From Daucus carota subsp. sativus (Eukaryota > Streptophyta > Magnoliopsida > Apiales > Apiaceae): a stretch of DNA of 64,000 nucleotides. Below, one piece after another: positions 12,359 to 24,863 of the stretch (its first letter is position 1; each line of letters opens with the position of its first letter). Under the pieces are notes generated by a model. The model was not told where the DNA came from. It worked only from the letters and a program-made list of their open reading frames with translations, and did no database searches. The stretch is from contig NC_030381.2 of NCBI RefSeq assembly GCF_001625215.2, positions 3,745,131 through 3,809,130 of the forward strand. The letters are read 5' to 3'. A program made the translations under genes and the position numbers.

Positions 12359-15300
12359 CTATTTCTTCCTTCTAGGGGCTGTGAAGCCTTTGACTGTTTT
12401 AATTTTTCTTGATGTCCGAGGCTTGTCTGCAATTGGAGTCCCCCCAGTCCTCTTTGAAATATTGAATCCTGGAGTTGGCATCTGCACCATTAATTTAATT
12501 AGAACAGTGCATAAATTATTGAATATTAAAATTAAATAATAATAGTACTTACAAAGACAGATGTGGGTGGTTGAGTGTCATCCATTGTTGACTGTGTGTC
12601 TACTGTCCCTTGTGATAACCTTTGGCTTCTTCTTGGAGTAATTGGTGATGTGGGTGGTTGGCCCTCATTCCTCAATGCTTCCTCCATGAGCTCAGCCTCA
12701 CCTGTTTCTATCTCCATTTCTCTTCTCTCCACTTCATCCTCTTCTTCAGTTGTCTTCTTCTTCCTACTCCTTTTTTTCTTGCTTTTTCCAAGGTCAGGGC
12801 AACATGAGATGTTATGCCCAGCTTTTCTGCACTTAGTGCAATGCATAACCCTACCCTGCCTACTTAGCTTTGACAATTTCCCAGAACTGCTCACCCCTTC
12901 CCATCCCTCCCTTCTTCTCTGCCTTTTAGGCCTCCCTCTAAGTTGTTTGACAATAGGTGGGGGGAGGACTGTATCACCATCTACTTCCTCCCAAAAAGGT
13001 TCACCTCTGAGAACCTCCAAACAGTGGCTGTAGGTCCTCATGTAGGCTGCCTTTGAATAGTAGGTTGACACAAAATCAATGGGATTCATTCTCATATGTT
13101 GGATGGCAGAAACAGCATGTAAGCAGGGGATGCCTGTGAGCTCCCATACCCTGCATGAACATGTTCCATCCTCTAAATTAACACAGTACCCTATCCCCCT
13201 CCATTTCACCTGAAAATTCTGTCTACCATCCCAAAGAACAGAACACTCACAACTAGCCAAGACAGACTCATCTAAAAGTTTTTTAGCTCTAGGTACTATA
13301 GTGCAATCCACATTTTTCATTGCATCTCTCTTTTGATGCAGTCTCTCCATAATTAAATCATGAATGTCAGTCAACATGTCAATGATAGGCATGTACCTTG
13401 ATTTTAAAATCCATGAATTGAAGCACTCTGAGATGTTGTTTTCAGTGCTATCAGTTTTGGAGTATGTCTGAAAAAAAGCTTTTGACCACACCTTGGGATC
13501 AAACCTTTCTAGTGTCTCAGCAGCTCCCTTTGATAGCTTCTCCAGGTGCTTCATTGCAGTTTTGAAGGCTTCTGGATGTGTGGCAGTACTTGCAACCCAA
13601 AAAGCATTTCTCACAGCTTCACTTCCATGTTTTTTTCTCAAATTTGCATAAATATGCCTTGTGCAATTTCTATGCTCTACATGAGGAAGCAATTCTTTCA
13701 CAGCTTTGTCCAATCCCTGTAAATAGACCAAGTACAACACAAAGATCAATTAAATTGTAGACAAAATAGAAAAACAAATTCAAGATAGCTATAAGTACCT
13801 TTTGCTGATCAGATATCAGAGTATGTGCAAATCCATTGCCTAGATCAAGATCCTCCTGAAGTAACATTAAAAACCATCTCCAACTGTCGTAAGACTCACT
13901 TTCTACAACAGCCATGGCAACTGGGAATATGGAGTTGTTTCCATCTCTCCCCACAGCTGATAACAACTGACCACCACAAACTGTCTTTAGGAAGCATCCA
14001 TCTAGCCCAAGGACAGGCCTGCAACCAACCTTCCAAGCCTTCTTCAACTCAGCATAGCAAACATAAAATCTCTGAAAGTTTGGAGCATCACCTTCATTTT
14101 GTCTAGTTGTGCATATCTTTACTGTATTTTCCCTGTTGCTTCTGAGAATCTCTCCACCAAATCTTCTCAACTGAGCATAATGATGTTTCATCTCTTCCTG
14201 CACACCACTGAGGGCCATCTTTCTAACCCTACAACACTTTGCTCCACAAATTTCTACTTTCAACACTCTCTTGAATTCATCCTGCATCTCTGTTAACTTC
14301 CAATTAGGATTCCTTCTTATCCTACTCCCATAAAGATCAGCAAGATATTTGACAGTGACAAGCTTGTTTGAGTATTGATATATGCAATTATGGTCATCTA
14401 GCACTGTCTTTATCTGCCATCCCTCAAACTCTAACATATAGGACAGCCACATCCTAAAAGGACAACCCTTGGCACACACTATATGTATTCTTTTTTGGTC
14501 ATTCACAACATACCTAAGTGGCCTACCAGTTGCTAGGGAAAACTCCCTAACTGCTTTTCTAAAATCCTCTTTACTTGAAAATATTAAACCTGGCTTCCAC
14601 TTGATATCCTTTCCAGCTGTAGAAGTGTTAAAAGGCTGATTTACCCTCTTCTTTTTAACACTTAAATTCGGTTCTGTGTAGGCAAACAACTCATCATCAC
14701 TCTCCATTTCACTGCCAGGTTCATATTCTGACTCACTTGTGTCCACAACTACATTTCCCCCACCTATATTTCCCCCATCTTTATTGCCCTCATCTGCATT
14801 TCTGTGGCCTTCAACAGTGTCTTTAATAAACTGAGTTTGCTCTTCATCTATAGTCTTTTGTTCCCTCCTAACCTCATCTCTTATTTTCCTCATGTTTCCA
14901 AATTCTTCATCACTCCAGTCATTATCCTCATCACTATCTTCACTATCATGTCCACTGTCTTCATTTTCATAATCCTCATCTGTATTTTCCCCATCTTCAT
15001 TGCCCTCATCTGCTTTTTCTTCCCCACTAATCCTTTCTTCATCTTCCTCATCTGCTTGTTCTATTAAAATTTCCTTCCCTTTAGATACTCTCTTCCTTGC
15101 TGTGCATTTTTTCGGTACTTCGATAATTGAAATCTCCTCATCATCCTGATTTTTCTCATTGTTCCCAACATCCCAAATCATATTATCTGCCTCACTCTCC
15201 TTCACAGCCTCTTCCTCATCTTCACTGTCTTCTAATACAGGAGGAAGTGGAGCTTGAGAGTAAGCATGGTAAACATGTATCTTACAAACACCAGTCATTT

Positions 15301-15577
15301 CTGAAGCATTCACCAACTCTAACACATGCTTATCCTTCACCAACAATTTAAAACCCTCATCAGGGGTCACACCATCCCTCATCATATACAACTTATCATC
15401 ATCACTGACTACATCCCTAACCATTTCCCTAATATCTTTAACACTAAGTTTATCAACATCAATTCTCTTAAATACCTTGCTCTTAGGTCCACTATACTGA
15501 TAAGCTACGCTTGTCATGAAATGACCCCCATAATACACAACCAAATTATACGGCCTGGCAAACAACAACAAACGCAT
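12359..15577 (-). CDS. mudrA-like: MuDR-type MULE transposase
   Basis: Catalyses cut-and-paste transposition. Exons 15577-13799, 13716-12553 and 12481-12359 join in frame (593 + 388 codons, then 40 codons and a TAG) to about 1021 residues. The N-terminus is a PB1/ubiquitin-like block followed by a long acidic stretch. The MuDR DNA-binding domain is around FSSKEDFRKAVREFSL. The DDE core shows the first D in VLGLDGCFLK, the second in LISDQQK at the exon junction and the E in NNISECFNSWI. Then come a SWIM zinc finger (CSCRVWELTGIPCLHAV), a zinc knuckle (CTKCRKAGHNISCC) and a basic tail. The third exon uses a clean GTAAGT donor and GGTGCAG acceptor. The frame stays open to a GTG at 15604. I chose the first in-frame ATG, 15577; a later one (HFMTSV) is possible. 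Confidence 0.9.
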
Positions 15578-15808
15578 ATATTGCACATAAATTGCACAGA
15601 ACACTAATTAGGGTTCTTCACATAGCGAGAAATCAACAAAGAAAACATGAATTGCACAAGAATATCACAGGAATGATAGAAGGAACGAAGAAACTTACAT
15701 GATTCCTCGATTAGACGACGCGTCTGTGCTTGATTTCGTCTCCGATTACGTCTCCGATTAGCCGCCTTCGTATCTCACTTCACTTCGACTGCGTAGCTTC
15801 TTCACTAG

Positions 15809-15878
15809 CGGGTGGGTTGTAATTTGTATTTACGGGTTGTGGGTTCGGGTTACGGGTTCGGTTTACGGGTTCGGGTTA
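15809..15878. repeat. Right subterminal GGGTT cluster of the MULE
   Basis: Iterated GGGTTCGGGTTACGGGTT-type units upstream of the transposase gene, mirrored by the AACCC-rich cluster at the other end. The spacing and sequence are not the plant telomere repeat. Confidence 0.5.
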
Positions 15879-16022
15879 ATTCGCAGACGTGGCATGCATC
15901 TGCAGGGGGATGTGGCAAAAGTTAACACCTCTCCGTTAAAGTCAAATCTTATTTAACGGTCATGAAACAATGATTTACTACAGTATTGCGTGTGATAGGT
16001 ATTACAGGTTTAGTTAGTCGAT

Positions 16023-16095
16023 TGAAAGCTTTTTTGACCTGGTGACCAAACTGAAAGTTGACATATAGTACAGTGACTAATAAGCCTATTTACCC
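16023..16095 (-). repeat. Right TIR of the MULE
   Basis: Ends CTAATAAGCCTATTTACCC. It is the inverted copy of 11816-11888 and is followed directly by the GTTGGTTTTC duplication. Confidence 0.95.
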
Positions 16096-16456
16096 GTTGG
16101 TTTTCAGTTTGCTGGTTGTTTTACTGACATCTTGCATTTTTTTTAATTTTTTTAACTTCTTTGGAGAGTTATAATTAGGAAACAATTCTTTGTTGCAAAT
16201 TTCCAGTGCCCCTCCCAGGACTAAAATGTCTGGAGCCGCTGTTGTGCCTGAAATCGACTTCATTGTGGGGACTGGGGAGGAATGACAGGATTCCACTATA
16301 GATGCAAGCAACAAAACATTAGATCTCAATAACAACTACTTCATGCAATTCTCAATTTTCTACTTGCATATTAATAATCTTTTACCTCCAATCATAGAGG
16401 TTATCGTATCTATAACTTGTATTATTGTATATAAAATATATATAATTTTAATATTT

Positions 16457-16617
16457 CGGTTAGTTCGGTTAAACCAAAATTCTAATTTTGAAAACCGAAC
16501 CGAACCGAAGTTTTATTCGGTTAAAACCAAAAACCGAAATAACCGGATTTTTAAAAAAATTCAAAACCGAACCGAACCGAAATTGTACGGTTCGGTTCGG
16601 TTATTTCGGTCCGGTTC
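16457..16617. repeat. CGGTT/AACCG low-complexity repeat
   Basis: Degenerate tandem units of GGTTCGGTT and AACCGAACCG on both strands. No coding meaning. Confidence 0.75.
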
Positions 16618-17521
16618 AGTTTTGCTCACCCCTAAAGGTGGATACCAAATGCTAATATTATTTGTCGTTTAATATAGGATGTGGACGGGGACGTCTTCTT
16701 TACTGATTATGCATAATCTCTCATGAAACTCTTTGAACTAGGGCAATTTATTCATAACTTCTGGCATGATTTGTTTTATCAGTATAAGCATTGTTTACTT
16801 TACATTGAGTCAGCTGAGTCGAGTCTTTATATCTGTAAGCTTATGACATTAGTATTCGTGTTTCTCACAACTTTGTGGAAGCCTAGTGCTATTGGTCGAC
16901 AAAACTGCTGCGAAAGAAAACAGAATACTTGGTGCTTATTAATTTCATATTATGTAATAGGCCTGAAGAAGCTTGAAAGTGAACTTAGTTATTGTATCAC
17001 GAACTTGGAGAAAGAAATTGCGAGACAATAAAGGAAAAAAGTGGTACAAGGTCCTTCCCTTGATGCTATAATTTTTTTATATATTCAGAACAACCTCTTT
17101 TATTTTTAAAGAATATAATGGATGCACCTTTTGACTATTGCCCTTTATTAATTTCAGAACACTTCCTGTATTTGAATGTAGTATGGTTCAGGAACCATTT
17201 CAATTTATTAAGCAATGTACTTTGATTAAGATTTTAAGACTTATAAGTGACTCTTTCCTTCTCTTTAAATTTTCTTGTAAAATATAAACCGACTAGCCCA
17301 AAAAATATACATTCACTGCCTGTTAAAATCTTCACCACTGGTGCATGCCAGATTTGTCATTTTTTATTTATTCTTATTTACTTGAACTGAAATGCATGAA
17401 TATAGTTTATATGAAAGCAGATGCTGCCACTTAGCCAATGATATTATCTGAGTGGAACCCTGGGCAATATTGTGTCTCACTGAGTATAGCTAATGCTCAA
17501 GTTTATGTTTACATGTCTTTA

Positions 17522-17705
17522 GGTACCACCTGTACCACAATCCTAAGTCCTGACGTGTGCAATTTACTCGGAAGGGAGCAAATCTGTGGCACCTGGAATG
17601 AAGGCAATGACTCTCAGGCATGGAATCAATATGGTTGTTGATGATGTTGTCACAAACTTGAAGAGCAGAGCATGGATGATCAGCACATATGAGGAAATAG
17701 CTCAG
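17522..17705 (+). pseudogene. Fragment of mitochondrial chaperonin HSP60 (captured exon)
   Basis: Frame one reads GTTCTTIL, then a shift near 17570 leads to EGSKSVAPGMKAM...GINMVVDDVVTNLKSRAWM and STYEEIAQ followed by GT. This follows the HSP60 block GTTCATVL...EGCKSVAAGMNAMDL...NLKSRARMISTSEEIAQ and stops at a normal exon-end position. One frameshift and several substitutions show decay. The kept splice border suggests capture from genomic DNA. It lies inside Helitron A in its sense direction. Confidence 0.82.
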
Positions 17706-17816
17706 GTTGATTCTTTTTAGCTCCAAGAAGTATTTGTATTTTCTTTCCCTTCAACCCTTTTCTGGTTAATATATGATAGTTTTTAGCATATCAACTGCAA
17801 GGTCTTTCATTTCCAG

Positions 17817-17969
17817 GATTGTGATCCCATTGTTCATCCTAAAGTAAGAATCTATAATGTGCTCGGCATCGCTATATATGTTACCGTTCGTAGGTGTTTG
17901 TTTATACCGAATACAAGCGAAATTGGAACCATTTTTGTTCAACCCTGCTACATTGTCCCTGCTCAGGAG
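17817..17969 (+). other. Unassigned exon-like open stretch
   Basis: Bounded by TTTCCAG and GAG|GT, 153 bases (51 codons) without a stop, reading DCDPIVHPKVRIYNVLG and ending QPCYIVPAQE. I do not recognise the family. The reverse strand is also open over this length, so coding origin is not proven. Its place next to the HSP60 piece suggests another captured exon. Confidence 0.35.
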
Positions 17970-18906
17970 GTGTTCATAAAATTTCTTTAAAATAGTTGAT
18001 AAATGTATTAAAAAAATTAAGGATCATTGACTTGGCGCTGAATATCAATCGAGAATGATCTCTAATTTCCGCCTTATAATTATTTACAACTAGCATTTTA
18101 CCCGTGCTACGCACCGAACGATTAATTGTATAAAATAAAAATAAATTTGTATATATTATATCATATCATTTATACAATTTTATTACATAATATATGTATA
18201 ATTCTTTTAAAAAAATATTATTATTTCTTAAATACTCTGAATTTGATCAATTATGTATCACGTATTATATTATATTAAATTAAATATAAAATAAATCATA
18301 TTTTCTTTTTAATCAAATATTATATAAGGATCGACCATTGTTTAGAATTTAGTGAATACGATCCCTACTCCCGATTTCGGACCCAAAATCTAAATTATCT
18401 GAATTCAGTTAGCAATGTCACATCCATACGGATCATTTTGATAGCAAATCATTGATTTTTATTAATTTTTTTTTTTTTTTTTGTAATTGCATCTTCTAAT
18501 TAGCCATCAAATATAATATAATATATATAGTTACTAAAAACTTGTTATATTTTTAAGATGTCAATTCTACCAATATTCTTTAAACTCTCCATTTTATGGT
18601 TTCAAAAAAAAAAAACTCTCCATTTTATTTTTAATTTTCTTAATATATAAACAAAAATGGGGGAAAAGAGTGATGCATGAACATGAGAGAATAAATTTTT
18701 ATATTAATAAATATAAATTAAGAGCGAAGGAAGGCTTCTGGAAATATGACATTAATCATTTACGAAAACATATTTCAAAATTATCATCATTTAGATAGAT
18801 TTAAATCATTGTTAACAAATAACGTGATTCATTCAGAAATTCATATTAACAGATCATCTAGATTTCCAGTCATCCAGAACAGCTATCTAGATTTAACAAA
18901 TGACTC

Positions 18907-20960
18907 CTTAGAGAATGGGGACGGGAGCGGGGCAAGTAATTTCAGGATCATAAATTTTTCCGATTTCTCGTATTGAATAAAGTAATGACGGATTAAGTTC
19001 GATCAAATCGGTGAATGCATCCCCCAAGAGCATCTACAACCAGTAAAAGGCCTTAGCTAAAAAGTGAGTTAGCATACTAAAAATAAAAAAATTTAGCCAA
19101 CAGCTCGAAAAACTCATGCTCCAACCATACTCAGCTGTTATTTATAATTTTAGCCAACCTCCTATGGATAACTAAATTTGTCGAACCTCTACAGGTCTGT
19201 AAGAAATTTGTAAAAAGATTGCACATCATATATATTCTATTTTAACAATCTAAAATATTAATCACATACTATTTTTAAATTATAGTCAACCAATATAGCC
19301 AATACCATTGAAGCAAAATGTCGTACAGGTTCAGCAAATTTTACATAATGTCTTACAGGTCCCATTTAGCCAACGATTATATCCAACGCCGTTTGAGATA
19401 ATCTAACATCAGTCATTATTATTTATTATAATTATAATTACATAATTTAATTAATTTTTATGCATTAATTTATTTTTATTTGCATGATTAGTCTTTGTAG
19501 CCATATTTTAGGAAATTTTTATGCACTTAACTTATTTATGGAATAATATAAATTATTAAATTCAATAGAGCATGCCGTAAAAATATACATTTGTAAATAT
19601 TCACTCATCTAAAAGAAATATTATGTATTTAAAAAGATAAATATGTGTTATTTTTATATCTATTTTCAACCACTAATATAATGAAAATTTTGTGCCAGTA
19701 AATTATAAAGTCACTGTTAAATTTCTAAAAATTTGTCATTCCGAATGCTAACTTGTATTAATTTAAATATTATTTCTCTCACTGTAATTATATATTTATA
19801 CTTATAGTTACGATATTTATGTAGATGAGTATAAATTTAATTTTATAAAATAGAAAATATTTAATTTTATCTCGTATAATACTCGAAAATTCATGTACGA
19901 CACATAATACATGTTAATCTGGAGATTGTAATTTTTCAATCAAGTAAATAAATCTGTAGGATGTGAAGATTGAAGAAGACTCGCATAATTTAAAAGAAGA
20001 TTTATCAGACTGATCTAAAATTATAAATATTGATTAGTCATAAAAAATTTAGGCTCATGTAAAATCACATTTTTGACCGTTCTTTTGAACATCCTATTGT
20101 CTAAATTTAAGAATTCCTTAAAATTCTCGGTCTCGCTACTACTATATAGTTAAAGTCATTTTATTTATTCATAATTATCGGATAATTCTCATGTGACAAT
20201 AATATGGATTGATGATGATGTGTTTTTCGTGGATTATAATATCGTAAATTTTGCTCATTCAAATATTTAATCCTCGCATTTTTATGTTGCATCTTTACAT
20301 GTGGCATTAACCTCAACTTAGAGAAAGGGGACGACAGCGATGCAAGTAATTTCAGTATCATACATTTTTCCGATTTCTCATATTGAATAAAGTAACGTCG
20401 GATTAAGTTTGATCAGATCAATGAATGCGTCCCCCGATATCAGTCATTATTATTATATTATAATTATATAATTTAATTAATTTTTATGGATTAATATATT
20501 TTTATTTGCATGATTAGTCTTTGTAGCCATGTTTTTGAAAATTTGTATGCACTTAACTTATTTATGAAATAATATAAATTATTAAATTCAATAGAGCATG
20601 TCGTAAAAGTATACATTTGTAAATATTCACTCATCTAAACAAAATATTATGTATTTAAAAAAATAAATATATTTGATTTTTATATCTATTTTCAACCACT
20701 GACATAATGAAAATTTTGTCCTAATAAATTATAAAGTCATTGTGAAATTTTTAAAATTGGTCATAACTTAATTAATTTTATATTGTTTCTATCACTGTAA
20801 TTATATATTTATACTTATAATTACGATATTTATTTGGATGAGTATAAATTTAATTTTACAAAATAGGAAATATTTAATTTTATCTCGTATAATACTCGAA
20901 AAATCATGTACGACACGTAATACATGTTAATGAGGAGATTGTATTTTTTCAATCAAGTAA
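18907..20960. repeat. Internal direct duplication in Helitron C, one copy with a ~380-bp insert
   Basis: 18907-19025 plus 19405-19960 is repeated, diverged, at 20317-20960 (shared landmarks: GCAAGTAATTTCAG, TTTTTCCGATTTCTC, ATTTGCATGATTAGTCTTTG, AGATTGTA-TTTTTCAATCAAG). The first copy alone carries about 19026-19404, which begins AAGAGCATCTACAACCAG. Confidence 0.75.
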
Positions 20961-21016
20961 ATAAAAAACTCGTTCTAATCGTCATATTATTAGTCGTAAA
21001 TTAGTTCTTTTTTTTT

Positions 21017-22936
21017 GATTGGCTAACGTCATATTGGTTCCTAATATAGCTCCTTTTTTGTAATTGTTTAACTACATATTGGTTAAAATTTAGTAGAAGG
21101 AAAGTGTAAAATTTAGTAGAAAGAAAGTAGAATAAGAGATATTATTGGTCTAAAATTTAGGAACAAATTCTGATTGGTTCTAAAATAACTCTTTTTTCTG
21201 ATTGGTTCTTAAAATAGCTTTTCTTTTGTGATTGGTTAACTATTATAAAATAAGAAATATTTAATTCTATCTCGTATGATACTCGAAAAATCATGTACGA
21301 CACGTAATACATGTTAATGAGGAGACTGTATTTTTTTTAATCAAGTAAATAAAAAACTCGTTCTAATCGTCATATTATTAGTCGTAAAATAGTTTTTTTT
21401 TTTTTTTTTTTGTGATTGGCTAACGTCATATTGGTTCTTAATATAGCTCCTTTTTTGTGATTGTTTAACTACATATTGGTTAAAATTTAGTAGAAGGAAA
21501 TTGTAAATTTTAGTAGAAAGAAAGTAGAATAAGAGATATTATTGGTCTAAAATTTAAGAAAAAATTCTGATTGGTTCTAAAATAACTCTCTTTTCTGATT
21601 GGTTCTTAAAATAGCTCCTCTTTTGTGATTGGTTAACTACATATTGGTTAAAATTTAGTAGAAGGAAAGTTGAATAAGGATTATCATTGGTCTAAAATTT
21701 AGGAATAGTTTTTTGATTGGCTCCTAAAATAGCTCCTCTTTTGTGATTGGTTAACTGCATATTGGTTAAAATTTAGTAGAAGGAAAGTTGAATAAGGATT
21801 ATTATTGGTCTAAAATTTAGGAATAGCTTCTGATTGGTCCTAAAATAATTCCTCTTTTCTGATTGGTTAACTGGATAGTTTGGTAGACTCAAGTATTATA
21901 ATATAGGATTTTTTTTTTTTTTGGTGATTGGCTAACGTCATATTGGTTCTTAATATAGCTCCTTTTTTGTGATTGTTTAACTACATATTGGTTAAAATTT
22001 AGTAGAAGGAAATTGTAAATTTTAGTAGAAAGAAAGTAGAATAAGAGATATTATTGGTCTAAAATTTAAGAAAAAATTCTGATTGGTTCTAAAATAACTC
22101 TTTTTTCTGATTGGTTCTTAAAATAGCTCCTCTTTTGTGATTGGTTAACTACATGTTGGTTAAAATTTAGTAGAAGGAAAGTTGAATAAGGATTATCATT
22201 GGTCTAAAATTTAGGAATAGTTTTTTGATTGGCTCCTAAAATAGCTCCTCTTTTGTGATTGGTTAACTGCATATTGGTTAAAATTTAGTAGAAGGAAAGT
22301 TGAATAAGGATTATTATTGGTCTAAAATTTAGGAATAGCTTCTGATTGGTCCTAAAATAATTCCTCTTTTCTGATTGGTTAACTGGATAGTGTGGTAGAC
22401 TCAAGTATTATAATATAGGATTTTTTTTTTTTTTTTTGTGATTGGCTAACGTCATATTGGTTCTTAATATAGCTCCTTTTTTGTGATTGTTTAACTACAT
22501 ATATTGGTTAAAATTTAGTAGAAGGAAATTGTAAATTTTAGTAGAAAGAAAGTAGAATAAGAGATATTATTGGTCTAAAATTTAAGAAAAAATTCTGATT
22601 GGTTCTAAAATAACTCTCTTTTCTGATTGGTTCTTAAAATAGCTCCTCTTTTGTGATTGGTTAACTACATATTGGTTAAAATTTAGTAGAAGGAAAGTTG
22701 AATAAGGATTATCATTGGTCTAAAATTTAGGAATAGTTTTTTGATTGGCTCCTAAAATAGCTCCTATTTTGTGATTGGTTAACTGCATATTGGTTAAAAT
22801 TTAGTAGAAAGAAAGTTGAATAAGGATTATTATTGGTCTAAAATTTAAGAATAGCTTCTGATTGGTCCTAAAATAATTCCTCTTTTCTGATTGGTTAACT
22901 GGATAGTGTGGTAGACTCAAGTATTATAATATAGGA
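21017..22936. repeat. Tandem array of the Helitron C 5'-terminal unit
   Basis: Four head-to-tail units start with GATTGGCTAACGTCATATTGG at 21017, 21414, 21926 and 22440 (steps of about 397, 512 and 514 bp). The last three units each end with GTATTATAATATAGGATT, the complement of the Helitron 5' terminus, separated by T-runs. Inside each unit, ~110-bp subrepeats built on GATTGGTTAACTACATATTGG recur. Confidence 0.85.
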
Positions 22937-23034
22937 TTTGCTATAGGTGGTTTGATTATGTATATGAGAAATCTGTTATTTTTTGGTTAATATTTCACTA
23001 TAGATTTGAACTTTGAAGGATTGCACTGATCCTA

Positions 23035-23105
23035 TGGGAAGGGCTACTACTACAACAGGGGGTTTCTTGGAGCCAATTAAATAGGTTGAAAATACTTATT
23101 TGCCC
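23035..23105 (+). other. Diverged Helitron 5'-end-like sequence
   Basis: ACTACAACAGGGGGTTTC followed by TTGGAGCCAATTAAATAGG and a TTTGCCC block parallels the first 70 bases of Helitrons A and B (CTGCAACATGGGTTTT, GAGCCAATTAAATC, TTTACCC). It may be the start of a separate element sharing the 26665 3' end. Confidence 0.5.
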
Positions 23106-24106
23106 ATAACTAATCCTGGCTGAATTACCTGCTTATCCCTTACTGCTACGCCTGTAGGCTGTCCCCTGGTTTTGAGGTTTTTTACGGAGAATTACTAAGG
23201 TCGTGTATTATTGTGACAGAGGACGTAGATGAGGCGAGGCGCGGCGCCTGGCTAAATAACTACGTAATGCTAGGCGTGCCTGAGGTGAGCACGTAAAATC
23301 ACCGTTACTATCCTTGTTGCCTTTTCATTCTTAATATGTTTTACATACCTTGGTGTTGTTGCAGGGATAGCTTTTGGCTTTAAAATCTTTTAAAACTTTT
23401 ATGCCTGCCTGATATGTTTTACATATTTTAATATTTTTGGTTGTAAGTCAAATCCTAGGTGCCTTTCTTGTTCCAAATCCCTAATTTTAAGCTACTAATG
23501 ACAGGTGAGGATGGAGTAAAAGAGTTGCAACGCAAGAGGTGCTCAATGACAACCGGTATTTCATATATAGAAAGAACCAGGAAAGCTGCAAAATTAAGAT
23601 GAAAGTGGTACAGAAAGTGAAAGTAATTTTCTTAAACATAATTTTGACATGACGTGCTTTCTGAATTCTTCTATTTCTTCTTGGTTTATCTTTATTAAGT
23701 TTGACTTTATATTTTAATTTACTATGAGATCTGCAGACTATTTGGTTCTTACTTTCTAATGTTTTACCTTTTATCTTATTACAAGATTTTATCATATGAA
23801 GTTTATTTCATTATGTGAAGAAGGAATGGTTTTATTCCTTTTTACAATATTTATTACTTTAGACATAATGGTCCGGTTAAAGTCTTCACCCACAATTTTA
23901 CAGGGATGTATGTGATGACTTGTAAAGCTTTTTTATTTATTGAGATATATGTTATTAGTCTAGGTAAGCTAACTTGAAGTGATTGTGATTTTATCTTTTC
24001 TCTGATTTGCTCTGCTCCCTTATGATATTGCTGCTATATTGTTTTTGTGATGGTACTGATTCCCTAGAATGCTAGATGTTATTACTATTTTATTATATAT
24101 CAATGT

Positions 24107-24109
<3 letters not shown>

Positions 24110-24153
<44 letters not shown>
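24110..24153. repeat. (TA)n microsatellite
   Basis: About 22 uninterrupted TA units. Confidence 0.95.
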
Positions 24154-24155
<2 letters not shown>

Positions 24156-24863
24156 TCACTTTTATCGAATCGTTGCAGCTTTGGTTTTGGTGTCCAAATG
24201 AGTGGTCATAGAGTATCATTTGCTGAGAATTAAAGGGTGCTGATATGCACAAAGAACTCTTAGATTAGTTCTGAGTTTTATTTTGTCATAATGTGTGAAA
24301 ACTCCCATAATTTAATGTTTCATTTTGATTATCTTTTCCGGAAGCCCCTTAACTAGATTTGTTCTTTATATTTATTAACTGGATGAACAATCTATATGAC
24401 CATCTCAAATCCTATCTGGAAATATTGTAAAAGTATACACCGCCGCAGTTACTAAACCTCCGACTAGCATCTCACTCTTGGTCTTTTCTTTGTATTAAGC
24501 CATTTGATGTTATATTAGTATTCGTTTTAGAATTTTAGATAGCCTAAAAAACATGTAGATGCATTTTGCATCCTAAACTCACTTGGAAGAAAAACTCCCC
24601 TATAAATAATTATTACGTGCTCATGTAATAAATATTATAAGGCCCTTGTCGAGAATTATTTGAGCAAAATATTTATGAGTTATACTGGGTTGTAGTTCCT
24701 TAATAAGCAACAAAAATTGACACGCTTTGAGAAGTTGTGTTTACTATCTTATAGTAATTCATAATATGTTGTATAAGTTGGTGACAAACGTTGGACTTGC
24801 GCTATTTATGCTATTTATTAAGTATTGTTGGCATGTAAAGTGATTTTTCATTGTCAACTGCAG

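Larger units (their letters stand above)
11816..16095 (-). mobile_element. Complete Mutator-like element (MULE)
   Basis: The 4280-bp element has 73-bp terminal inverted repeats that differ at one position. It is flanked by a perfect 10-bp duplication, GTTGGTTTTC, at 11806-11815 and 16096-16105. MULEs make 9-11 bp duplications. It encodes one minus-strand transposase gene with all key residues and no in-frame stop after splicing, so it may be autonomous or only recently silenced. It sits inside Helitron A. Confidence 0.95.
18090..22936 (-). mobile_element. Helitron C: opposite-strand Helitron nested in Helitron A
   Basis: Read on the minus strand, the element starts A|TCCTATATTATAATACTTGAG at 22936 and ends with a degenerate hairpin (CGGTGC-GTA-GCACGGG), seven bases, then CTAG at 18093-18090 followed by T. 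This is the A/T insertion rule and 3' structure of Helitrons. The 4.85-kb interior is very AT-rich, has no long ORF, and consists mainly of a large internal duplication and a tandem array at its 5' end. Confidence 0.8.

Noticed and set aside
12575-13033. Plus-strand 152-codon frame inside the MULE
   Set aside because: Antisense shadow of the serine/acidic/lysine-rich transposase C-terminus; no domain.
15809-15878. Interstitial telomere repeat
   Set aside because: Units are GGGTTCGGGTTAC-like, not the plant TTTAGGG repeat, and they belong to the MULE end.
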